Part shown: positions 41,801 to 52,569 of the stretch, in pieces
Layout of the letters: every line of letters begins with the position of its first letter
How positions within the stretch are numbered: the first letter of the stretch is position 1
NCBI GenBank assembly: GCA_017562135.1
Contig: QEYB01000766.1
Coordinates: forward strand, 1,488,001 to 1,552,000
Length of the DNA: 64,000 nucleotides
From: Dipylidium caninum
Taxonomy: Eukaryota > Platyhelminthes > Cestoda > Cyclophyllidea > Dipylidiidae
Direction of reading: 5' to 3'
The notes under the pieces: model-generated
What the model was told of the DNA's origin: nothing
The model's database searches: none
What the model saw: only the letters and a program-made list of their open reading frames with translations
Made by a program: the position numbers and the translations under genes

Positions 41801-44511
41801 AGTGGAATGTTCAGTTGTTAACCTCAGCAGAATTGGTCATTCCAATCACCCAGTCAGACCCAGAATTCGGGGTCTGACTTTTGGGTCGAGGAGGAAAAAG
41901 AAGGCGCTCTCGTATCATCTAATTCATGTCAAACTTTCCCACCAAGTAGACGATTCCGTGTGTATGAGATTAAACACTTTATTCCCGAGTTCTTGCACCA
42001 TTTTTCATTTTTTAATCCATATGCTTGCGCGATATCAAACACTCATCTTCTGACTAGATTTAAAATCGGAAGTGTCGGTGGACTAGTGCGTGTGCTGAAA
42101 GCCTAGAAAAGCGAATGACCAGCACCTCCATGAAAAGTTCAAATGAGCGCCACCTCCCAGAACTCATCGAATTGAAGAGAGGACAAAAGGAGATTATAAT
42201 TCGTCCTCTCAACTCCGCAAATCCTCCTCATTTACCTTATCGAAAGTTGTATGAATAAGCGCACGATTTTGTCGTAGCCATGCAACAATTGAACGGTTGA
42301 ACGAATGAATGGAACTCGCGTGAATTGCATGCGTGTGTCCGGTGGCGATGCCTTAATTCACGACTGACGCTGTCTGCCTCGATCATCTGAACGGTGCCCA
42401 TCGAAAGTCTGGAGACGAAGTCGCCCCCTTTTCCCCCGACCTCAAGTGTACCGGGTGTGCCTTGGTTCTCCCGAGGAAATCGCCGCTGCTCCAGCTGCAG
42501 CAGGCGAGGCCACGGCGGCAGTCATGACGTCAAAAGGGCTGTTGTGTCATTCTCAAAAGCTCCTAAACGTCAAATGGAGTGTTGATAAAGCGGTACCGGC
42601 CGCCAGGTCTGAGCCAGAGGACAGCGAGGAGGATTTGGTGAATCGCTTATCGAAGCGCAAGAGCATCACTCCCTCTGGTGGTGGTAATGCCAAGTAAATG
42701 CTTCCTCCCAAACGTAATGAGCTAACGAGACACGCGTCGCCGCCTCCACTTGCTGCGAAAAAATCGGAGCACCACTCGAAGAGGTCGCGTGGCAAGGAAG
42801 CAACAAGTGACTCCGTTGGTGGAAGAGACAACGAAGATGATAAATCGTACTTTTAGCATGGCTGAGCCGCACACTTGGTGATCTGGGAAATTTCACCGCC
42901 TCTTAGATAAACCACTTAGGGGTGCCGGTGATGGCCATTGCCGATTTCGTGTTGTTGCTGATTTCAGACAACACAGAGAAGTTTGCAAAGGAGACTGCGG
43001 GATCGCCGATCCCATCTCCAATGCGCGAGAGCATCCTTTTCGCCCGTGCTCCCTCCCACGTACTTGGTTATCCGTTGGGCGACCTCCATCGCCGTCCGCT
43101 GCCGATGCTGGGGCCGGGGTCGCAACGCTGCGGTCGCGGCTACAACCACGGCTACGGAAATGGCGACGCGCCGGGCGAGTGGACGTTGTCCGGGGAGGCG
43201 CGAGGGCCTCGACTGAACAGGCTTGGTTTTCACTCCTTCGCCCACCACCACCCCGCCACCAACGCCTCCGTGGCCGAGTGGCTCTCGCGCCGACGTGCGA
43301 TCCCCGCCCCTTTCGCCTCCCTCGTCTCCTCCGGCCTCTCTCCACCCCCCAAGCGCATTCAGGCCATTGTACCGCAGTCCAACCTGAGCGAGGTGAAAAG
43401 TGAGCCTGCGGTGGAGTTGGATTATTCGCGAAACCCCAACAGGTGCGTCGACGGAGTCCTGCTTGGCTGCTCTTTTGGTGGACGGCTGAGCTCTACTCCC
43501 CTTTTCTCTGCCCCTCTCTCTCCCAACTTCGTCCCGCCAGGGGATTCCCCGCCCATCCTACTTGCGTGAAATCTGTGCCCCCTTCAGTTTGCACATATCC
43601 CAAACGAGTGCGATCTGATCGCTATCATAGTCTGGCTTGTTATTTATGACTTTGGTTTTGACGACTGTGTGTTTACTGGTGGCACTCGGCCAATGACATG
43701 GTTACTTCGTGTTTGGGACGTTGATAGTTTTACCTACAATTGCCTTCCCTCAGCGTGATTTATTTCTGCGGTAGTGAGTTAATTTCTCCTTTGTTTTGGA
43801 ATTTCAGATGAGAAAAATTCAGTCACTTCTTTTTCTGCGTAAAACTAAATAGAATAACAAAGTACCATATCTTGTCAATTCGTCTCCTGCACGTTGTCAC
43901 AAAGTATCAAGCCATTCCAGCTAAATTAACTCAACTTCTGATTATAACATTGAACTTATTCCCACTTTCTGCGAAACGACCCGCGTTACTAACAGTCTTG
44001 ACATGTGCTATCCTCGCGTGGACTCGATTTATTATTATTCATGCATGAGAAATGGCATTCACAACAACCAGACGATCTCTAATCACAAATGCAGTCTCAA
44101 TGTGGGTCGATGGGGCAGCTGCTGGTGGTCTTCTTCCACTGCACAGTTCACACCGTGGCCACCTTGAGGTGGTGAGATGCCCTGTCTGTCACTTGCGTCC
44201 AGGCCAACATGGTGTCTTTTCTTATCTCTTTCGGTGTGGCCGCTAGTTCTGCGGAGTCGTCGTTCCCCTACCGAGCCAAGAGTCCTCTCGTCGGGGCCTC
44301 GGGCGTAAACTTTTTGGAACGACTGCACCCCCCGCGCCGGAGGGGCTCCTTTAATCTGCGCTCCCCCGCCTCTCCGCTGGGGGCATCGACCGCAGTCAAT
44401 CAAGTGCCGAATCAGTCGGAACAGGGCGAAACCCCCCCGCGGACAAGGTCGACCGACAATAACGCCGGCGGCTTTATGAGTCGTTTGGACGCGGCGGCAC
44501 TCGATAGGTGA
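26883..44511 (+). CDS. FN3-domain transmembrane receptor, Ihog/CDON-like, lacking Ig domains
   Basis: Exons: 26883-26976, 29229-29402, 30074-30255, 31576-31767, 32140-32298, 37010-37174, 37886-38135, 41300-41662, 42968-43442, 44247-44511. All junctions are GT-AG with matching phases; the sum is 2319 nt (772 aa). An optional in-phase exon is at 42447-42683. Residues 1 to about 23 form a signal peptide (MWVASSLPVIFLFIFALLF). A short Ser/Thr/Pro-rich spacer follows. FN3-1 (about 90-214) has VNVSW, HYRIQFRY and VYQFQVVAV. FN3-2 (about 215-322) has VYIKWSRP and GYQFVVYGEN. A TM helix is near residues 362-388 (LMFLILGVLAGAMLIVMVFL) with a basic stop-transfer (RQRKEK). The tail of over 380 residues is Ser/Pro/Gly-rich with no catalytic domain. 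In insects and vertebrates Ihog/CDON/BOC proteins bind Hedgehog through FN3 domains and act with Patched at the plasma membrane. The FN3 pair, especially the end of FN3-1, resembles Ihog as I recall it, but other FN3 receptors are possible. No Ig exon was found. Confidence 0.8.
30741..30793. repeat. Degenerate tetranucleotide repeat (GTCG/GTCA/GCCA)
   Basis: Successive GNCN-type tetranucleotides (GTCA, GTCG, GTCT, then CAGC units) form an imperfect tandem array inside the third intron of the FN3 receptor gene. The repeat explains the open frames around it. Confidence 0.7.
32548..32566. repeat. (CTC)n trinucleotide tract
   Basis: Short pure CTC/TCC array within a long pyrimidine-rich segment of the fifth intron of the FN3 receptor gene. 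Confidence 0.8.
33909..33935. repeat. (CTC)n trinucleotide tract
   Basis: Second CTC array in the same 4.7-kb intron of the FN3 receptor gene. Read on the plus strand it gives Ser or Leu runs, which account for an apparent 123-codon ORF starting nearby. Confidence 0.8.
35354..35371. repeat. (GTAC)n tetranucleotide repeat
   Basis: Four and a half copies of the palindromic unit GTAC in the fifth intron of the FN3 receptor gene. The array is self-complementary. Confidence 0.8.
35632..35700. repeat. Degenerate (GACC)n tetranucleotide repeat
   Basis: Imperfect array of GACC/GACT units followed by GTCT units, then another GACC pair, in the FN3 receptor gene's fifth intron. It is the same kind of array as at 30741-30793 but on the complementary unit. 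Confidence 0.7.
40870..40890. repeat. (CTC)n trinucleotide tract
   Basis: CTC array inside a long CT-rich stretch of the intron between the TM-coding exon and the first cytoplasmic exon of the FN3 receptor gene. Confidence 0.8.
42447..42683 (+). other. Candidate phase 1-1 exon of the FN3 receptor cytoplasmic tail
   Basis: It begins after a strong pyrimidine tract and AG (ending 42446) and ends at a GTAATG donor. Its 237 nt (79 codons) contain no stop, and both ends are phase 1, exactly what the flanking exons (41300-41662 and 42968-43442) need. It could therefore be a constitutive or cassette exon. The encoded segment has an Ala-rich start (EEIAAAPAAAG), an acidic patch (EPEDSEEDL) and a basic patch (LSKRKS). 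Including it makes the protein 851 aa. No known domain is recognised. Confidence 0.5.
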
Positions 44512-44636
44512 CTTCATCTCACCTATTTTGTCGGAAAAGATCTTTACTTGCCCCAGTTAAGTAGGACTGCAACTTGACGCCGCCTGCATCGTTGTCGCCA
44601 CGACCACCTCAGTGTTCCCCGTGTCTTTGTCGCCAG

Positions 44637-44706
44637 ATGTGCAGGCGTTTTGCAAGATGGTGATGAACCACGAGAGGGACAATCCCCGTTGCACCTGTGT
44701 CTTTGA
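44637..44706 (+). other. Possible alternative last exon of the FN3 receptor
   Basis: The final ORF of the receptor ends at a TGA at 44509-44511, but the same bases contain a potential donor (exon end 44507, then GTGACT). An acceptor at 44635-44636, preceded by a pyrimidine-rich stretch, joins in phase and adds 22 codons ending at a TGA at 44704-44706. Either ending is consistent with the sequence. Confidence 0.3.
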
Positions 44707-46790
44707 TTTTGCGCCGCGCAGAATATGCGTTGTATTCCACTACCTTTAACTAGAGATCCCTACTTCCTATACTGTGAAATCACACTGAACAATTAGAACT
44801 GGCTCTCCAAATGTCAGAAGCACGTAGGTTCATTACTCACGGGGCTTCCGCTGCATTTTAGCCGTACTATCTATGATTACCGAGTGTGAATGAACTTATA
44901 GGCATTATCCAATCAACATCCCCCCCAAACTCAAACCATTTCAAGATTGTAGACTTTTCAATTCTGAAGGCGGTGAAACTCGTTTTCAGTTTTATATGAT
45001 CGTTCTAATTAGGAAGCGAGCATCGCCAAGTAGTCCGCATAAGGCGATTGATGTCGATTTCGCCTCCTCGTCCACTGCTTCGGCCCCGTTCCCTGCAACG
45101 GATTCCAGAACAGGCATTCTCAACCGCCCGGTGTGAGCGCGGGCTCGCCCACTGCGTTCGCGCCTGGCAATTGGGTAAGGGTGTGCGCTGTCATATTTCC
45201 ATGTTGTTAATCTCCTAAGATTTTTGTATAGAACGGGGCACTGTCTTTGTGCGCTGGTATTGTCGCAATCCTCTGCGTATTTTGAAGCGTGCCCATAGAA
45301 ATGGAGAGCCTCCGCAAAATTGTTTTCTCCCATACAAATTGCCTAGCAAATCAGCTTTTCTTTTTTTAGGCAAAGGATCACGTCATAGGAACGCTTCCTT
45401 GAATTGATGCCGATGTCTTTCACCTGTACTTATCTCACCTCTGGGGCGGCACACGAATTCTCTCCCAAACTTCGTCTATGCATATTATTACTACGTTGTA
45501 TCCTTCTGATATCTACCTCTGCACTCAACTAAAGGACGTCTAGCCCATTTATGCATAAAAGGTCACATACACTAGCAAGTATCATATACACAGACCAGCG
45601 GAGGTCGGTTCTTTTCCTCTTCTCGAATGATTTGGTCCCCTTGTTCCCCTTAAAACTGTACTTAATATTATGGGGATTTTTAATACACATGTACTAGTTT
45701 TCTCTACTCTCGCATGTGCTACACCAAACGGTTCTGCTGTCTGGTGAAGGTCTATTTAAGACCTAGCATCGGAGCAGAGATGGGCTCCTTTGTAAATAAA
45801 TGGGTGAACACAGGTCGGTGTTTTCCTCTGGTCCGTGCAATTCATCGGTGCAGCAGATGTTGATCGCATCACAGCAGCTCGGGACGGGTGGGCGACACTC
45901 GCGACGATTGAAGGAGTCCAGTGCCTACAGTGGTTTTTGTGGGCAATTATGCTCGGGAGTCCCTGCCGCGGGTGACGAAGATCATTAAACACAGAATAGA
46001 GTTGAACTTGCCTCCAGATAATCGCAGGGGTAAGCTTGATTAGAGATGTAGCATTTGGCAAAGTGATGGACAATGCAGGGGTCCTGGGGGATCCGTTTGT
46101 GACCGTTCCACTTGACAGAAGGCACTCGTCCTGGCAGCGTTCCTAGTAGAGAATCGCCTAACACGAGAATGGAGAGATGAGGGCAATTAAGTGAGTGCAG
46201 TAATCAAATTCTGATGCAGGAACGCCCGAATAATAAACTGAGTTTGTCCAAGTAGGCGAGTTCATCGGGCCTAATAGGTACGAAAGGTTCACCACAAATA
46301 GTCTTTGCGTTGATGTGGTTAGAAAGCTTTGGTCAGATAAGCAGAAGAAATGTTTAGGCGGAATGCAAAAATGTTTAAGCAGGAGTGTCAGTTAAGTGAG
46401 GAGTGTTGGTGGTGGGGTACCATGGCGTAGCCTATCTCCCCGGGCACCTTGAAATTATTACTATCTTTTCACTTATTAGTATTTAGTAGTTTTCATTATC
46501 AGTCGATTTGCAATTTCCTTGCTGAAGTAAAGTAGCTTAAAGAATACGGCCTAGAAAGTTAGTGATGATGAACCCTGAGTAGTAACGATACGAGTTGTAT
46601 GGTTGTTAAATGACTAAGAGGACAATAATGATAAAGAGTTCATCAAGTTTTTGAGCTCCCCTGCGAAAATTTTGGGGATGTGCCTGCGTATCTTGCTTTG
46701 AAAACAAATTTATAAGTCAAATTCTACAGCTTTTACTGAATGTCAGTGAGTTTGTTGACATTTTAATGCACTTAAAGAGGAATATGGAGA
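44707..46790. other. Intergenic region, no firm gene
   Basis: Minus-strand frames of 113 and 105 codons (44992-45333, 45756-46073) lack recognisable features. A plus-strand exon-like block at 45922-46029 has an open frame and a GTAAGC donor but no partner exon. The 3' UTR of the FN3 receptor should lie in the first part; no canonical poly(A) signal was seen close to the stop. Confidence 0.5.
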
Positions 46791-47129
46791 CTAACGACTG
46801 CTGTAAAAATCTCTTTTCATTGGTGGTGAGCCGAGGCCTCTCATCGATGTTGCATTTCGGCAAATAACCATACCTCTGTACTTATTCAGTTTGCGTTTCA
46901 GTTGAACGTATTGGTTTTCATACTGAATGTCGATGGCATCGCGATGGGTGCAGGGCGGAAGGGATCTGTGCCGCTGGTAGCCCACCCACCGCCTCTCCGA
47001 CGGCGCGTAATAGCCGTACTGAAAGCACTGAGACTTCAGCCCGTCCTCGCGGTAGTTATGCTCAGGAATCTCAATGCGCCAGTGGCGATTTTGTGATTTC
47101 GATGAATATGACTGTTGAGCTGCCGCCAT
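46791..47129 (-). CDS. Hypothetical 112-aa protein, single exon
   Basis: An uninterrupted frame starts at ATG 47129 and ends in TAG. The product is basic and rich in Tyr, Arg, Gln and Trp (segments such as RHWRIEIPEHNYRED and YAPSERRWVGYQRH), with no signal peptide, membrane segment or low-complexity bias. The composition looks like a real protein, and the frame lies in an AT-rich region where ORFs of this length are uncommon. An ATTAAA on the minus strand about 30 bases after the stop could be its poly(A) signal. The bases just before the ATG read TATAG, so it may be a downstream exon after a 5' UTR intron. Small Tyr/Arg-rich proteins of this kind are often ciliary or ribosomal, but I do not recognise the family. 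Confidence 0.45.
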   Translation of the reverse strand: MAAAQQSYSSKSQNRHWRIEIPEHNYREDGLKSQCFQYGYYAPSERRWVGYQRHRSLPPCTHRDAIDIQYENQYVQLKRKLNKYRGMVICRNATSMRGLGSPPMKRDFYSSR

Positions 47130-50100
47130 CTATACGTACTCGGGTAGAAATTTGTAATAATGAGGATTCATTTGTTTAGTTATGCTCGAGAAACCGGTAA
47201 TTTTCCAGATACAACAAAGGCATATTCCTGTATATTATTATCGATGGTTAGCAAAAGCGAAAGTGATCCCGATAATTTTTCATACTGTGAGTTATAAATC
47301 AACTTCATTGTTTAACATCATCCAAAATGTCGGTAATAGAGTAAAAGAAACTACGAAATACAAGTGGGTGACAGCACGGTAAATTACTACTAAAGCCTTA
47401 TACTCCAACTCAGTAACTCCATGTAGTTTTGTGCAACAAAGAAAGTAACCGGTGTAGAAGGCGATTTAAGTACAATACACTCAAACCAATTGCTCCTGGA
47501 CGGAAAAAGGGTTTTCTTAAAGACTCTTAAGTGTAAGTCGGTTCCAAAGACGAACCACAAAGGCTAAACAATATTACATAGAATGACTTTAAGCACCAAC
47601 GAGCTAGATCAATTGTAAGTGGATCTCACTTATAATTCTTTCTCTGATATAAAATAAGCGTGGTGATAATAGGATTTGTCTGAAATGAGATCCTCTCAAT
47701 TGTGTATCCAGGTTCAAGTACCTTAAGCCGTAAGCCGAACGTTGAACAGCATCAATTTTTTGTTAGAGATAATACGATTTATAGCGAGAGACAATTACTT
47801 ACAGCGATATTGCATTGGTGATTTTAAAAGGCGCAACGCAACGATTTAAACGATACTTGATAGAATTCACCTATTTTGAAATTAATTAAAAACACTTAAA
47901 ACGCAAGAGAATTTATTTTTAGCCTCTTAATATTAATTGCGTTAGGTGTTTGAAGTTTATGCACTTTTGAAAAAAATTAGAATGACACTTTTGTCCCCCT
48001 CCTAAAGCCCCAAGGAGACTTGCCTCAACACAGAAAAGATGATCGTGAAATGTCAAGAAGGCTTCCATGAGAGATCACATTAGCTAGCACTGCACTATTC
48101 CAAATCGGCGAATTCAATACACCTTGCAAAATTTAAATCTTTAATACCCAGTTCTGTTGTTATCTTCGGCTTCTTAGCCGATTTCCATTCACCCATTAAA
48201 TGCTATAATTGAACGTATGTTAGAATGAGAAATATACAAGCGTCTTCTGCAATGTGGAGCAGCCGAATGTTCAGGTAATTAACAGGGAGTTGCCACAGCT
48301 TAGATAAATGGTGAGCCTCATTTAATACATCCAGGGCTGGCTTTTGCTACCAATATAAGTCGAGGTCGTTTCTCACTTCTTCCTGCTTCTGATAAAACGG
48401 AAGCATCAGCAATTTGCACGTAACATTATTCCTTACGATGCAAGCTTAGAATAACCCCATAGACAAAAACATTTATAAATAGTACACGATCGCTGATTTA
48501 TGGTTGGATGTTGTAATGGATCCCTACTTATTAGCTCAAACACGTGTTTTATAACTGTCAACTAGGCTATAAATCCAGGGAAACCTGCTAATTTAATGGT
48601 CTTCTGAAGTGGCAGCCACCTGTGGCTATGAGAATTTTGGCGATGAGGTCCAGAAAGCCAGGGATTTAGGTTTCAGTACATATGGCTTGTAATTGTGCTG
48701 GGGCGGACAGTAGCGCGTTATCAGATGACGAAGGCAGTGAGCTGAGGGGCATCCAGGAAGAGTTCCAGTGCAAGAATGTTCACTTCTCGTTAAGAAAAGT
48801 GCGATTTTTCATCCAATTATCGAAGCTATGCAAAGTAAATCACTTGATAACTGAACAGTAGTGTCCCCACCAAATTATCCCACCATGGCAAGCTGTTTCC
48901 GAGATCGTGCCTACTTCGGATTGGCAATCGAGGTTTCACTTTGAACAAACGTGCAAGTCTTTGGTAAAACACAGAGTAAATGCTTTATTCCACTTTATTC
49001 CTCATCGAGGATCATTTCAACACATTTCCCAGCCAATCCAACTAGACACAGAGGGTGATAGTCACGAGCGGTGACAAACATCTCAACTGGCAGGGATTTA
49101 GGAAGCTGGGAGATTTAGCAGATCCCACATTTCATGAAACAGATAGGCTCATAACTGCGGCTAACGCAAAATATGATAGATAGGAGATTGAAAGGAGGGA
49201 ATGCAATAGTGTGCCTGGTACAGACTGGAAGAAGATACAGGTAAGGCGAAAGATTCACACTCATTCCTTTTCTGCATTGAACCTAAGGTACGTGGATAAG
49301 AGCTGAGGAAACTACTAATTACCGACGATATTGACACAACGCCAGACGCCGACTCACCGATCCTCGAGGCCCAGACAACCCCTGTTGTGTTGCAACATGT
49401 TTCCTTACCGAGTTTTCACCAAGTCTGGCAGAATGAGGACAGAATTAGAATACCAGTGCATGGTTTCAATACCATGACTGGTCAAGCGGGTAAATACGCG
49501 GGTTGAGAGGCCTCACCTTTGTGACCCGGTGTCGCGGCATGACAAATTCGCTGGTTAAATTTCATTTAGGGAGGTCTCGCATGTCACTGCGACAGTGAAC
49601 GAACAGGATCACCAGCAAATTCAGGCTACTCTTGCGCAATTTGCCACCAACAGGAAGTGCTGATTAGCTTTGTGGTGTCTTGTCAGGGCCGGCCAGAGGA
49701 GCCTCTGTAGACCAACAGATCCCTATAGTTTTGAGGGCGAGGAAAGCCATACAAAAAATGATTTTTAAGGACACTAAAGTCAGAACGCTCAAGGAGACTG
49801 TCAGATGCATGAAATCACGTTGGAAGGGTATGCATATCAAGGAGAATGAACTGACGATTGGGCCTTCCGACCAAGTATTCATTCATTCTCTCGCTTTATC
49901 GCCATTTCAGGCAGTGGGTATTGCCACTGACGGCGAAACGTGGGTGAGCCCACGTCCCGGACTGAAGCACGTGCCGACCGCGCCACCACCGACGGGCTCA
50001 ACGCCTGTCGCTCGGCCGGCGATGTGAGCTGATCCGCCTCCACACTGCCTCGTGCTCGTCCGCATTTCGCCGGAATGACCAGCCAGTGGCGACCTCACCC

Positions 50101-51557
50101 CGCGACCTGCCTGACGGGTCGGGAGGTGAGTCACTCACCTCCCTCCATCAGGTGTTTCGACCCTCGGCGTGTGACTCCTGCCTCCATTGTTTCGATTTAC
50201 AGACGCATGCCATCAGAAGACACGGCAGCGTCGGAAGAGCGGAATAGGCTAGCAGACGGCATGCACGAAGGCCCTGAACTCACGCACCCTGCTCAACAGC
50301 ACCAACTAGACGTGCAGACTCTCAGAGAAGCCTCAATGTAGGCAAATTGTCCGGTCATTGTGGTGGCAGAAGATCGTTGAGACGTATATTCAGGTTTTTT
50401 TGTTCCAGGTTGCATTCCAAGGTGCACGTTCCGCAAGTACGCATGGAGGAATTAGGCTAACCAGAGGAGTGTGCAACTTCTCAAGCCACGGATGCGAACG
50501 CCGAAGCGTGGTTATCCCAAAATCGCTCTTCAACCCCAACTGCTAGCCGAAACTTTTGCTCATACTTAATCTCTGCCTGTTTTTAATACACACTGAGGCA
50601 AAATAAATGGCTGATACTAAGTAAAGCCCAAGAGTGCAGGCAGAGCCCTGTCTGGAAGGAGGGTGAAATACCCACCTCCCGCGTCCCCCTCAAGGGCCAG
50701 ATGTGGGGTTCGGGCAATACCAGACCCTTGTCTTAACGGACGTCGCAAAAACGTCATCGTGTTTGGACGTGCACCAGTCCCAGGCAGCTGGCTATCAGCA
50801 GACCAGTCTGAGAAAGGCACATCCGGACACAGATACCCCAATCATGAACAAAATTAAGGAGTGCTGGCCGTGTCGGCTTGTGCAAACAGGTCTCTCACGG
50901 CGAATTTATAGTGTGAAGATTGAGCATTTGATACCCGAAGACAAGGAGTTTTAATCTGTGGGGGAGGACGGTGTGAAGTCACACAGTTATCTTTCGTAAC
51001 CAAAAATTAATTTATCGGTTCATAAAAAAGTGTCGGCAGTACGGTGAATAAGGGGACGTCCCTAAAAAAATTAAATCTCACTCAAGAATAGGACCCACAA
51101 CGCACAGGCGTGCCAGAGTGGTACAAAATGGTTGAATCACGGAGGCACTCACATCTATTCTGCAAAGTTTAATTCCAAAAATAAAACAAGACACACAGAG
51201 GAGATATTTTATAGTAAATGCAAAGTAGTGGGATTACACTAAACGCTACAACGAAATGTCGTACGAAATCTCTGTTTCTGACTTTGGTTTTTCTGCTCAT
51301 ACAAAAGAAGGTCGGGGAATCAGCTCAGAGACTTCATTAAGAATATAATACAGGTAGGCGGAGAAAGGGAAGGAGGACGGAAATGTGTCATGGTCTAGGA
51401 GTTCCCTGAAAATGCTGAGCACCCAACTTTGATGCTCTTAACATGCTAATAACGCCAATAAGTCGTCAATAAGGGATCATAAGTGTACAAAGAAATGAGG
51501 TACCAAAATGAGTCTCCAAGAAGTCGCTTGAGTTGCAGAGGTAGAAACTTCCGCAGC
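47130..51557. other. Region without a clear gene; possibly old degraded repeats
   Basis: The left part (to about 48.7 kb) is AT-rich and empty. Between about 49.3 and 51.0 kb composition rises and several medium open frames appear (49680-50027, 50075-50341 and 50703-50954, all plus). They read as ordinary-looking peptides interrupted by stops and frame changes, as in a decayed mobile element or pseudogene. No reverse transcriptase, integrase or transposase motif and no terminal repeats were recognised, so no element is called. Confidence 0.4.
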
Positions 51558-52569
51558 TCATAAGCCTCCAACATTGCTTTCAGAGGAGGAGGAAGACGGT
51601 GTAGGCCGCCTTTGACAAGGGAGATTGGCGGGAGTGGACGGTGCGGGAGGACCGACCACACTACCACCCGAGTGAGGTTGGCCATACCTTTCGCGAGGAG
51701 TAATCGGGGATGAAGCTGTTGCACTCGCTGATTCGCCAGATGGAGTCAACAACGCGTCGTGCAATGCTTCGCCTAGCAGGGGGTTAAAGAACCGCATAAA
51801 GGCTCACCATCATTGTCAACTGTATTAGCGATAAGACGAAATGGAGCAGTTGACGCACGCTTTCGCACCACTTCCGCTTCGTTCTCTTCATCTTGGTCAA
51901 TGTGAACATGTAGTGGTTGATCCGGTTTATTTCTGTCCGGAGCGTTTCCGCTGGTGTCGGGTGAGAGATTGGTCAGAGTACGATCGAGGTCATCCGATGT
52001 ATCATGAGTTTCCTTGCGCCGAGCTGCGTTTCCAGCCGAGTAGAAGGATAGAAATTCAGTGGGAGAGCTAGGTGGAATTTCAGGCGGACAAGGGGAAGAA
52101 CCCAAGTGTGGGAGGTTATCATAATCGAAGGGGTCTTCGTTAACCGTCTCAGGATCGAAAGATGAAGTCGCAAGCGCTACCTTCGACCTCTTCATTGGCT
52201 GCAATAAGTCGACGTTAATCGGTGATATAACAAGAAAATGGATTAGTAACGTTAAACGAAAGAAGAAGTCATTACTCGCCACGACGACTGAGTAGAAACG
52301 GCTTCAGGGCTAAGTGGCGCCGAAGGTAGATTAGGAGAGGGCGGACCGGGGGTGGCTGGGCTCATAGCACTGAAATTGCTATAGCGAGTAGGATAGTAAC
52401 TAGTACTCGGTTGAATGACAGCGCTTGGGGCAGAGGGAGGAGGAGCAGGAGACACGGCAGCGCGTTGCTGGTAGGGCGTATCATAATTCCTCGTGCCCTG
52501 AGATCCGCTGCCGAGACTGAAAAAGTTCATCTGTTTCGTGGGACTTGAGCCGCCCAGGTGAACTCTCGC
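51558..52569 (-). other. Alternative 3' exon set of the RFX-type gene
   Basis: Three exons, 52569-52276, 52198-51808 and 51772-51558, share one frame of 900 nt ending at a TGA. The set needs phase 0 input. Exon 54443-54175 exits in phase 0, so it can join here directly, skipping 53778-53624 and 53555-53285 and giving a 763-aa protein. The exon at 53555-53285 reaches a stop in its own frame before any good donor, so simple read-through is not possible. The segment is Pro/Ser/Thr-rich (SPAPPPSAPSAVIQPSTSYY) with an acidic middle (HIDQDEENEAE) and a serine run near its end. Confidence 0.6.

Noticed and set aside
44992..46073. Minus-strand ORFs of 113 and 105 codons
   Set aside because: No domain, no signal peptide and no supporting splice sites. 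The second overlaps a more protein-like plus-strand block.
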